From contig CAZUDO010000075.1 of NCBI GenBank assembly GCA_964618895.1, forward strand, positions 1 to 12,835: a stretch of 12,835 bases of DNA, given 5' to 3'. The stretch is from CAZUDO01 sp964618895. Its GTDB lineage: Bacteria > Desulfobacterota > Binatia > DP-6. A program made the position numbers and the translations under genes. Shown in pieces: positions 7,188 through 12,835 of this stretch. The notes beneath the pieces are model-generated. The model saw nothing but the letters and a program-made list of their open reading frames with translations, ran no database searches and was not told the DNA's origin. The stretch's first letter is position 1. The number at the start of each line of letters is the position of its first letter.

Positions 7188-7214
7188 GCCGACGCTGATC
7201 CCCTCGACTCACTG
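7182..7214 (+). terminator. Inverted repeat at the rho stop codon, possible weak terminator
   Basis: CAGTGAG (7182-7188), which contains the rho stop codon, is perfectly complementary to CTCACTG (7208-7214), with a 19-nt spacer. No U-run follows. It may protect the 3' end of the rho message or weakly separate rho from the transpeptidase 65 nt downstream. The large loop keeps confidence low. Confidence 0.3.
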
Positions 7215-7252
7215 CTCCCAGATCGTGATTCAGTAGGCGACAAGGAGTCGTC

Positions 7253-9118
7253 GTGACGCTGCAGCCCTCGACCGGCGCCGGAGAACCGTCACACCCCCCG
7301 CCGGCCGCAGCCCCCCAGCCGCGGCGCGAGTTGCTCGTTCCGCTCGCCGGTCTCCTGCTCCTTGCGGTCGCGATCGCGATGTCCGCCGGGCGATCGTGCA
7401 CGCGGCCGGCGGGGACGCCACCCGAGGGCCCCCACGCCTCCACCCGGGAGGAGATCCGCCGCCTGCTGGATGCCGGAGTCGCCTCCTTCGGGGTCACGGA
7501 CACCACCGGTGCCGACTCGACCTGGGGCTGGGTGAGGGAGTTCTACGACCAGCGCGCTGACAAGCCGGTCTGGAGCGGTCGCTTGCCGCATCGTCGGACC
7601 ATGGAGCTCGTCGATCAGCTCCAGCGGCTGGGCGAGAGGGGGCTCGACCCCAGGGACTATGACACCGAGGAACTGACGCGCCTGCTCGCACAGGCCCAGA
7701 GCCGCGGGCCGATCGCGCGACTCAACCGCTCGACCACCCTCGCGAAGCTCGACGTGCGGGCGACCTGGGTGTTCCTGCGCGCCGCCCCGCATCTGCGCGA
7801 CGGGCGCGTGCCCCGGGGACTGCTCGACCCCGAATGGACGCTCTCCAGCCGCAACGTCGACTGGCTCGCCTACCTCGAGCGCGAGCACGAGCACCATCCC
7901 GAGCGGGTGTTCGCCGAGCTGGAGCCGCGCCACGCAGGCTATCGTCGGCTGCGGGACGCGCTCGCACGCCATCGGGAGATCGCGGCGGCGGGCGGCTGGC
8001 CGCAGCTCGCGCCCGGCCCGCCGCTCGCGCGCGGGGCGGGCGGGCCCGAGGTCGCCGCACTCATCCGGCGGTTGGCGTTGACCGGCGACCTGCCCGCGAA
8101 CGTCCGGGACACGGTGTTCGATGCCCGGCTGGTGCAGGCGATCGGCGAGCTCCAGGCGCGGCACGGCATCCCGCGCAGCGGCATCGTCGGCGAGGCCACA
8201 CGCGCGCTGCTCAACGTGCCGGTGGAAACGCGCATCCGCCAGATCGAGCTCAACCTGGAGCGCTGGCGGTGGCTGCCGACGGCGCTCGGCGAACGCCGGA
8301 TCGAGGTCAACATCCCGGCCTACCGGCTCGAGCTGATCGACGGGGAACGCGTTGCGCGCGCGATGCGCGTTGTGGTGGGCAAGCGGACCAGTCCCACGCC
8401 GGTCTTCAGCGACGCCGTGGCCTACGTGGACGTCAATCCGACCTGGACGCTGCCGCCGAGCGTCGTCCAGAAAGAGTTGCCGTCCGAGATGAAGCGGAAC
8501 CCCGACTATCTTGCCGCCAACCGCATGTACGTGGTCTCGATCGCCGACGCCAAACGCGACACCATCGATCCCACCACGGTGCCTTGGAAGCAGGCCGTCT
8601 CCGACAGCTTCCCCTACCTGATCATCCAGAGGGCCGGCCCGGACAATCCGCTCGGCCAGGTGAAGCTGATGTGTCCGAACGAGTACGACGTCTACCTCCA
8701 CGACTCGCCCCAGCGCAGCCGGTTCGGCGTCGCGGTCCGCGACTACAGTCATGGCTGCGTGCGCGTGGAAGAGGCGGTCGAGCTGGCCGACTCGCTGCTG
8801 GCCCCGGTGCTGGCCGACACCGTGTGCGTGGACAGCCTGGTCGCGCGCGGCACCTGGCGGCGGGTGCGGTTGTCACGGCCCATCCCCGTCCACTTCCTCT
8901 ACTGGACCGCGTGGGCGGACAGCGCCGGCCGCGTATGCTACCGGGACGACATCTACGGGCTCGAGCAGCGACTCGACGCCGCGCTGGGCACGAGGACCCC
9001 GAAGCAGCTCGTCCTGAATCCAAAAGTGGAGATCTCACCCTACTGGCTGGCGGCCGAAGCGCGCGCACGCGAGGCGGCAGACCGTGCCACGCCCACCGGG
9101 GTCCCGCGCAAACGATGA
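7253..9118 (+). CDS. YcbB-type L,D-transpeptidase, membrane-anchored (621 aa)
   Basis: Envelope enzyme that forms 3-3 (meso-DAP to meso-DAP) crosslinks in peptidoglycan using a catalytic cysteine, on the periplasmic side. The GTG start at 7253 has AAGGAG at 7242-7247 with 5-nt spacing. Layout: a Pro-rich cytoplasmic head (1-23), an RRE-flanked membrane helix (about 27-45), an N-terminal all-helical region, a peptidoglycan-binding-like domain (about 262-325, with FDARLVQAIGELQARHGI and GIVGEATRALLN), then the YkuD catalytic domain (about 346-530). The active-site signature is H483 (YLHDSP) followed by SHGCVR with H500 and nucleophile C502. C49 follows the helix but the residues before it are a poor lipobox, so an uncleaved anchor is more likely than a lipoprotein. 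The size and domain order match LdtD/YcbB rather than short ErfK-type enzymes. Confidence 0.93.
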   Translation: MTLQPSTGAGEPSHPPPAAAPQPRRELLVPLAGLLLLAVAIAMSAGRSCTRPAGTPPEGPHASTREEIRRLLDAGVASFGVTDTTGADSTWGWVREFYDQRADKPVWSGRLPHRRTMELVDQLQRLGERGLDPRDYDTEELTRLLAQAQSRGPIARLNRSTTLAKLDVRATWVFLRAAPHLRDGRVPRGLLDPEWTLSSRNVDWLAYLEREHEHHPERVFAELEPRHAGYRRLRDALARHREIAAAGGWPQLAPGPPLARGAGGPEVAALIRRLALTGDLPANVRDTVFDARLVQAIGELQARHGIPRSGIVGEATRALLNVPVETRIRQIELNLERWRWLPTALGERRIEVNIPAYRLELIDGERVARAMRVVVGKRTSPTPVFSDAVAYVDVNPTWTLPPSVVQKELPSEMKRNPDYLAANRMYVVSIADAKRDTIDPTTVPWKQAVSDSFPYLIIQRAGPDNPLGQVKLMCPNEYDVYLHDSPQRSRFGVAVRDYSHGCVRVEEAVELADSLLAPVLADTVCVDSLVARGTWRRVRLSRPIPVHFLYWTAWADSAGRVCYRDDIYGLEQRLDAALGTRTPKQLVLNPKVEISPYWLAAEARAREAADRATPTGVPRKR

Positions 9119-9144
9119 GCGTGGCCCGCGCCGGGTGACGGAAC

Positions 9145-9179
9145 GGGCCGTCCCGGATGAGCCCCCGGACGACGGGCCC
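9145..9179. terminator. Imperfect GC hairpin between convergent genes
   Basis: In the 78-nt gap between the transpeptidase stop and the convergent S41 stop, GGGCC-GTC-CCGG (9145-9156) pairs with CCGG, GAC and GGCCC (9165-9179). The result is 12 base pairs with two bulges and an 8-nt loop. The position suits a bidirectional terminator, but neither strand has a U-run, so it would be non-canonical or act with Rho. Confidence 0.35.
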
Positions 9180-9196
9180 ACCGTCAGCGCGTTCTC

Positions 9197-10333
9197 CTAC
9201 GACCGCCGCCGCCCGCCCAGGCCCGGCCGCACGAAGTCCTCGTCGGGGTCCGCCACACGCTTTCCGGCCTCGTCCAGCGCCCGCTCGAGCGCGGCCTTGC
9301 GGTCGGGATCGTCCTTCACCGACTCGATGATCTTCTTCAAGGCCTCGACGTGCGCGACCCGCAGAGCCTCGCCCGGCTTGACGGCGATGTCGGGTTTGAC
9401 TCCGACGCCCTCCCAGTTGGTTTTCGTCACCGGGTTCACCGCCCGCCCGGTCGAGACGAACACCATGAAGTGGTCGTGCACACGGAACATGCCGCCTGGA
9501 TGAGCGCCGCCGCCGGTCACCGCGCCGACGATGGTGCCGAGCTTGTGGGTCTGGATGTCGTAGGCGAACTCCTCGGCCGCCGAGAACGTGCGCGGGCTGG
9601 TGAGTACGTAGACCGGCTTGCCGTTGAGCCGCGGGCCCGGCACGAACGGCGAGGTCCAGAACTGGAGTGTCTGGTCCTCCTCGCGCTGATAGAAGGTGTT
9701 GAAGAGCAGCCGGTCTCCCGGATCGGTCAGGTAGGTGAGGAGCGTGGCGATCATCGCGGGGCTGCCGCCGCCGTTGCGCCGGAGGTCCACGATCAGCGCC
9801 TCGACGTTGCCAAGGAAGTTCATCGCCGCCACCGCCGTCGCCTGCCCCTCGGGCGCGCCCGCGAACTGGCGCAGATCGAGGTAGCCGACGTTGCCCGGCA
9901 GGCGCTCGATGCGCTCGAAGCCATAGTTCGTGCGCCGCGCCATCTCGCGCATGCGGCGCATCTCGGACTCGGGCGGCGGACCATCGGCAGACATGCGCGG
10001 GACGGGCTCGTGGCGATAGTTGACGCGCAGGTGGAGGTCGCGCGTCACCGCCTGGGCGTGCGAGGTCAGCGAGTCCGCGAGCTCCTTCGCGCTGGCGATG
10101 CGGTCGTACTCGCGCGCCGCGAGGCGGCGGCGCAGCGCGCGCGCGGTCTCACGCGCCTTGTCGGGGAACACGTAGAGGCGCTCGATGCGCTCGGCGAGTG
10201 TGTCCACCACCGCCTTGCGCGTGGCCGCGTCCACGGTCAGGTCGGGTTGATCGGCCGGCGGGGCCTGCGCGGCGGCCGCGAGCGGGAACGCCGTGATCAA
10301 GCCGAGCGTGGACAACATGCGTCGAAGTCTCAT
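9197..10333 (-). CDS. Secreted S41-family peptidase (IRBP/tail-specific type), 378 aa
   Basis: Serine protease of the S41 (C-terminal processing peptidase) group, likely periplasmic or secreted. A signal peptide is clear: MRLRRM, a hydrophobic stretch, and a probable cleavage after AAAAQA near residue 24. A helical N-terminal domain (about 30-110) of the type seen in IRBP-like S41 proteins follows. The catalytic domain has VGYLDLRQF (149-157), ALIVDLRRNGGGSP (179-192), TSPRTFSAAEEFAY with probable nucleophile S251, GTIVGAVTGGG (266-276), and a WEGVGVKPDI segment near 307-316. No PDZ domain is visible, unlike Prc/CtpA. The ATG at 10333 has GGAGG on the minus strand with 5-nt spacing and overlaps the stop of the upstream regulator as ATGA. 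The charged C-terminus lacks a membrane anchor. The substrate is unknown. Confidence 0.88.
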   Translation of the reverse strand: MRLRRMLSTLGLITAFPLAAAAQAPPADQPDLTVDAATRKAVVDTLAERIERLYVFPDKARETARALRRRLAAREYDRIASAKELADSLTSHAQAVTRDLHLRVNYRHEPVPRMSADGPPPESEMRRMREMARRTNYGFERIERLPGNVGYLDLRQFAGAPEGQATAVAAMNFLGNVEALIVDLRRNGGGSPAMIATLLTYLTDPGDRLLFNTFYQREEDQTLQFWTSPFVPGPRLNGKPVYVLTSPRTFSAAEEFAYDIQTHKLGTIVGAVTGGGAHPGGMFRVHDHFMVFVSTGRAVNPVTKTNWEGVGVKPDIAVKPGEALRVAHVEALKKIIESVKDDPDRKAALERALDEAGKRVADPDEDFVRPGLGGRRRS

Positions 10334-10986
10334 GGGATCCTCCGGGATGGGGTGCGATGGGACGAGATGGTCCTTCGTGAGCGTGGAGACGCGGCGATCC
10401 CCCGAACGAGCAGCTCGGCGAGCGCGCCGGTGCGCCGCTCGATCTCGGCCCGCCGGCCGAGCTCGGCGACGCTCAAGCTGTAGGGCAGGAGCGCGTTGGT
10501 CGCGGTGACCAGGGCGACCGCGGCGGATCGCGCCTCGACCGCACGCGCCGAGCCCGCCCGCCGCGCCGCTTCGAGTAGGGTCGACAGCACCTCCACCTCG
10601 GCGGCGAAATGGCGCTCGCGCCGCGCGAGGAATGCGGGCCGCACGGCCGCCAGCATGGCGTCCATGCTGCCCGCGTGTGTGCGCGCGTAGTCCACACGGT
10701 GCATGACGCGCAGGATCAGCATCTTGCGCAATCGCTCGAGGTGGGGTCGGGATCCGGCGGCGATCGCCCGCAGCTCGGCGAGCAGCCCGTCCACCATGCG
10801 ATCGATGCAGGAAAGCGCCACCTCCTCCTTGCTCGCGAACGCGAGGTAGACGCTGCCCTTGCCGATGCCGGCCTCGGCGGCGATGTCGTCCACGGTCATC
10901 TTGCGATAGCCGTAGCGCGCCAAGAGCCGGTCGGCGGCATCCAGCACGCGGGTGCGCAGCACGAGTGGGGGCGTGGTCGCGCGCAC
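10330..10986 (-). CDS. TetR/AcrR-family transcriptional regulator (218 aa)
   Basis: Ligand-responsive repressor, likely dimeric. The start is set at GTG 10986 because on the minus strand GGAGG with a 5-nt spacer precedes it; the frame stays open further upstream, but nothing there looks coding. Residues 10-55 form the DNA-binding domain: helix RVLDAADRLLARYGYRKMTV, then helix-turn-helix TVDDIAAEAGIGKGSVY and YLAFASKEE. The remaining ~160 residues are helical, as expected of the ligand-binding and dimer domain, and end in an Arg/Ser-rich tail. The gene is upstream of, and translationally coupled by ATGA overlap to, the S41 peptidase, so repressor and peptidase should be co-expressed. A candidate operator lies 19 nt upstream of the start. 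The ligand cannot be inferred. Confidence 0.92.
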   Translation of the reverse strand: MRATTPPLVLRTRVLDAADRLLARYGYRKMTVDDIAAEAGIGKGSVYLAFASKEEVALSCIDRMVDGLLAELRAIAAGSRPHLERLRKMLILRVMHRVDYARTHAGSMDAMLAAVRPAFLARRERHFAAEVEVLSTLLEAARRAGSARAVEARSAAVALVTATNALLPYSLSVAELGRRAEIERRTGALAELLVRGIAASPRSRRTISSHRTPSRRIP

Positions 10987-11004
10987 GGGGCCCTCCAGGA
11001 CTGG

Positions 11005-11027
11005 TGACCGGATTCGACTTTCGGTCA
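11005..11027. promoter_or_regulatory. Candidate TetR operator: TGACCG-N11-CGGTCA
   Basis: TGACCG (11005-11010) and CGGTCA (11022-11027) are perfect 6-bp inverted arms separated by 11 bp, in the gap between the divergent tetR-S41 unit and the membrane-hydrolase gene. Near-matching ACTG/CAGT flanks extend the symmetry outward with a 2-bp offset. It lies 19 nt upstream of the tetR GTG, a normal spot for TetR-family autorepression. Six-bp arms can arise by chance in GC-rich DNA. Confidence 0.4.
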
Positions 11028-11181
11028 GTATGACGGACGGAGCGCAGAAAAGGTTGCATACGGGGCTGGCGGCGGCCGGGCGAGCGCCGTTCCGCCGGCC
11101 GGCCTCCGGCGTGAGAAGGAGAAGTCTGGCGGGACCATCGTTCGCTCGGGTACCATGCCCGGCCACCGGGGGCCTCCAGGA

Positions 11182-11661
11182 ATGCCGTTCACGCCGTTCC
11201 ACTTCGGGCCCGGCCTGCTCGTCAAGGGCGCGGCCCCGCGGCACGTCTCGCTCACTGCTTTCGTGGCGAGCCAGGTGGCCGTCGATCTCGAGCCGCTCTA
11301 CTTCTTCCTGCGTGGGGAATACCCGGTGCACCGCTGGCTCCATACCGTTTGGGGCGCGGGGCTGGTGGGGCTCGTGGCCGGTGCCGCGCTCGGAGCGCTG
11401 GCCCGCCGGTCGGCCCTGATCCCTGTCCCCGCGTTGCGTGGCGAACTCAGGATGGGCGCTGCGATCGTCGGTGGGCTGCTCGGTGGCGTCTCCCATCCGC
11501 TGCTGGATGGGCTCATGCACCGCGATGTCCGCGCGCTCAGGCCGGTGGCCGAGACCACGTGGGTACTGGAGCCTTCCGGCGTGGCCGCGCTGCACCTGGC
11601 GTGCGTGATCGCCGGCGTCCTGGGAGCGCTCTTGGTGGTGGTCCGCCGGGCGAGGGCATGA
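11182..11661 (+). CDS. Small polytopic membrane protein, YdjM-like putative metal-dependent hydrolase
   Basis: The protein begins MPFTPFHFGPGLLVKG, the typical opening of a family of small membrane proteins annotated as putative metal-dependent hydrolases (YdjM-like or related DUFs). The conserved His/Asp positions visible here are the N-terminal FHFGP, the VHRWLH segment and SHPLLDGLMH. Three to four membrane helices are predicted, near residues 24-46, 59-78, 90-115 and 132-150. I prefer ATG 11182 (159 aa) because family members usually start at this MPFTPFH. ATG 11155 (168 aa) is possible, and neither has a strong ribosome site. It is transcribed divergently from the tetR gene and could share the operator region. 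Catalytic activity is unproven for the family and I make no substrate claim. Confidence 0.7.
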   Translation: MPFTPFHFGPGLLVKGAAPRHVSLTAFVASQVAVDLEPLYFFLRGEYPVHRWLHTVWGAGLVGLVAGAALGALARRSALIPVPALRGELRMGAAIVGGLLGGVSHPLLDGLMHRDVRALRPVAETTWVLEPSGVAALHLACVIAGVLGALLVVVRRARA

Positions 11662-11759
11662 GATGGTCCCACCAGTGGCCTGCGGTCACATTCGCCCCCC
11701 CATCGCCGTCTTCCGGGTGCGAACTCCACCTGTCGACCCAACTTGACCGAGGGGGCGTC

Positions 11760-12323
11760 ATGACAGCACACCGTGAAGCTGCGACCTTGGCGGGCGGTTG
11801 CTTCTGGTGCCTCGAGGCCGTGTTCGAGCAGCTTCAGGGCGTCGAGCGGGTCGTCTCCGGGTACGCCGGCGGCGCATCCGCGAATCCGACTTACAGGCAG
11901 GTCTGCACCGGCACGACCGGCCATGCCGAAGTGGTCCAAATCACGTTCGACCCCGCAATCCTGTGCTACCGGGACCTGCTCGAGGTCTTCTTCGCCTTCC
12001 ACGACCCGACGACGCTCAACCGCCAGGGCCACGATCAGGGCACGCAATACCGCTCGGCCATCTTCTTCCACTCGCCCGAGCAGCAGCGGGACGCAGATGC
12101 GGTCATCACCGAGCTGACGCGGCTGAACGCCTTTGACGACCCGATCGTGACGGAGGTGTCGCCGCTGACCACGTTCTACCCGGCCGAGGACAACCATCAG
12201 GGCTACTACCGGGAGAACTCGGAGCAGCCCTACTGCCGCGCCACCATCACGCCCAAAGTGGCGAAGCTGCGGGCCAAGTACGGGGCGCGGCTCAAGACCG
12301 CGGCCCCGCCCGCGCGGGCCTGA
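11760..12323 (+). CDS. msrA: Peptide-methionine (S)-S-oxide reductase MsrA (187 aa)
   Basis: Repairs oxidised methionine by reducing the S-epimer of methionine sulfoxide, free or in proteins, with thioredoxin as usual electron donor. The catalytic GGCFWC motif is at residues 12-17 with nucleophile C14. Further family marks are GYAGG, NPTYRQVCTGTTGHAE, FFAFHDPTTLNRQGHDQGTQ and the C-terminal NSEQPYCR segment. The ATG at 11760 is preceded by GAGGGGG with about 4-nt spacing. The reading frame stays open for about 400 nt further upstream, but that stretch overlaps the membrane-protein gene in another frame and is not coding. There is no signal peptide, so the enzyme is cytoplasmic, and no MsrB domain is fused. 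Confidence 0.97.
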   Translation: MTAHREAATLAGGCFWCLEAVFEQLQGVERVVSGYAGGASANPTYRQVCTGTTGHAEVVQITFDPAILCYRDLLEVFFAFHDPTTLNRQGHDQGTQYRSAIFFHSPEQQRDADAVITELTRLNAFDDPIVTEVSPLTTFYPAEDNHQGYYRENSEQPYCRATITPKVAKLRAKYGARLKTAAPPARA

Positions 12324-12512
12324 GGGCGGGAGAGACCCGCCAGCACTGCCTGGGGCGGAGCCCGCTGGCGTCCCGGCGGCTGTTCCGGCATAATGCCTCG
12401 CCGTTTCAGCCACAGACCCGCGCGGAGCGCCCGGGCCCGTCCAGGGGCGCCCTTCCATGACCGGAGGGGCGTCACCAGCGCCCGGGGAACGCCGCCGATA
12501 CGGAGGTTGACG
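12324..12512 (+). promoter_or_regulatory. Structured msrA-rpmE intergenic leader
   Basis: This 189-nt gap holds overlapping inverted repeats. GGCGGG/CCCGCC (12325-12330/12336-12341) forms a compact hairpin just after the msrA stop and could terminate transcription. CGCCAGC (12338-12344) overlaps its 3' arm and pairs instead with GCTGGCG (12364-12370). Further down, GGGCGC (12445-12450) can pair with either of two GCGCCC copies (12427-12432, 12478-12483), each inside a 10-nt direct repeat AGCGCCCGGG. A CATAAT -10-like box at 12389-12394 lacks a good -35. GGAGG at 12502-12506 is the rpmE ribosome site. The arrangement suits a ribosomal-protein leader, but GC-rich chance pairing is a serious alternative. 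Confidence 0.35.
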
Positions 12513-12785
12513 ATGAGAGCCGGAATCCACCCCAGCTACGAGCCACGCACCTTTCACTGTTACGGATGCGCGGCCGAGTGGGAGACCCGCACCACCATGA
12601 AGCCCTCGGCGAGCGATGGGAAGATCCATCTCGACATCTGCTCCAACTGCCATCCGTTCTTCACCGGCAAGCAGAAGCTGGTGGACAAGGCCGGACGCGT
12701 CGAGCGGTTCCGCCGCAAGTACGTGAAGGCCGACAAGGCCGACGCCTCGAAGGCCGCGGACCAGCCCGAGCCCGCGAAGTCCTAA
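12513..12785 (+). CDS. rpmE: 50S ribosomal protein L31, zinc-binding form (90 aa)
   Basis: Component of the large ribosomal subunit that sits at the central protuberance and bridges to the small subunit. The core matches bacterial L31: GIHPSYE (4-10), a first cysteine pair C16/C19, DICSNCHPFFTGKQ with the second pair C43/C46, and GRVERFRRKY. The four cysteines mark the zinc-binding (C+) type. The first pair here is CxxC, whereas the E. coli protein has CxC. About 20 Lys/Ala/Asp-rich residues extend past the usual C-terminus, so the protein is longer than the typical ~70 aa. ATG 12513 is chosen because GGAGG (12502-12506) lies 6 nt upstream; the in-frame ATG at 12393 would add 40 Arg-rich residues absent from the family. 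Confidence 0.95.
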   Translation: MRAGIHPSYEPRTFHCYGCAAEWETRTTMKPSASDGKIHLDICSNCHPFFTGKQKLVDKAGRVERFRRKYVKADKADASKAADQPEPAKS

Positions 12786-12797
12786 CGACCCACCCAC

Positions 12798-12835
12798 GGC
12801 TCCCGGCCCGGGATCATGCGTCCCGGCCGGGGGCC
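12798..12835 (+). terminator. Strong GC hairpin after rpmE, possible terminator at window edge
   Basis: GGCTCCCGGCC (12798-12808) pairs along 11 positions with GGCCGGGGGCC (12825-12835), with one G-U wobble. An inner GGGA/TCCC stem (12810-12813/12821-12824) and the 7-nt loop TCATGCG sit inside, with a single bulged C. It starts 12 nt after the rpmE stop. Whether a U-run follows lies outside the window. Confidence 0.55.

Noticed and set aside
7395..7402. Cysteine 49 of the L,D-transpeptidase as a lipoprotein attachment site.
   Set aside because: The residues before it (AGRS) do not fit the lipobox, which needs a small aliphatic residue at -3 and A/G/S at -1 with a suitable -2, so a membrane anchor is more likely.
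9197..11059. A continuous 620-codon minus-strand frame that could be read as one long S41 protein.
   Set aside because: Its upstream half overlaps tetR in another frame and encodes Arg/Ala/Gly-rich nonsense. A good ribosome site plus signal peptide at 10333 defines the real S41 start.
11349..12323. A 324-codon frame that would make MsrA a fusion with a ~137-residue N-terminal extension.
   Set aside because: The extension overlaps the membrane-protein gene in another frame and is low-complexity. GAGGGGG just before ATG 11760 gives a standard-length MsrA.
12393..12785. A longer 130-codon L31 starting at ATG 12393.
   Set aside because: The added 40 residues are Arg-rich, not found in L31 proteins, and lack a ribosome site, whereas ATG 12513 has GGAGG.

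Overview
The window is about 12.8 kb of very GC-rich bacterial DNA with tightly packed, chromosomal-looking housekeeping and envelope genes. There are no tRNA or rRNA genes, insertion sequences, phage genes or CRISPR arrays. A Rho factor, a zinc-type L31, a YbbR-domain protein and an NtrC-type two-component pair together suggest a GC-rich Gram-negative, perhaps of the Eisenbacteria/Gemmatimonadota/FCB-like uncultured groups. That placement is an inference and would need a marker-gene tree.

Region 1 (2-5446, + strand) reads as one operon with gaps of 3-24 nt or overlaps. It contains the 3' part of a dihydrolipoyl dehydrogenase gene (cut by the window edge), a small MOSC-domain protein, a membrane sensor histidine kinase, an NtrC-type response regulator, and a one-pass membrane YbbR-domain protein whose ATG overlaps the regulator's stop codon (ATGA). 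The kinase most likely starts at a CTG with a perfect Shine-Dalgarno. The regulator has the usual three-domain layout, but its sigma-54-contacting GAFTGA loop reads DAFTVA.

Region 2 (5447-9118, + strand) opens with a ~440-nt gap. The gap carries a good sigma-70-type promoter, several hairpins (one followed by a short U-rich run) and a C-rich, G-poor rut-like tract, and leads into rho. This looks like an autoregulatory rho leader. Rho is followed by a membrane-anchored YcbB-type L,D-transpeptidase.

Region 3 (9197-10986, - strand) is a two-gene unit: a TetR-family regulator followed, through another 4-nt ATGA overlap, by a secreted S41-family peptidase. An inverted repeat just upstream of the tetR start is a candidate operator.

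Region 4 (11182-12785, + strand) holds a small polytopic membrane protein resembling YdjM-like putative metal-dependent hydrolases, msrA, and rpmE (L31). A structured leader lies between msrA and rpmE, and a strong GC hairpin follows rpmE at the window edge. rho and rpmE are direct neighbours in many bacteria; here they are 5.3 kb apart, with envelope and stress genes between them.

No unmistakably new system is visible. The best leads are the two-component/YbbR operon with the degenerate GAFTGA loop, the rho leader, and the possible rpmE leader switch.
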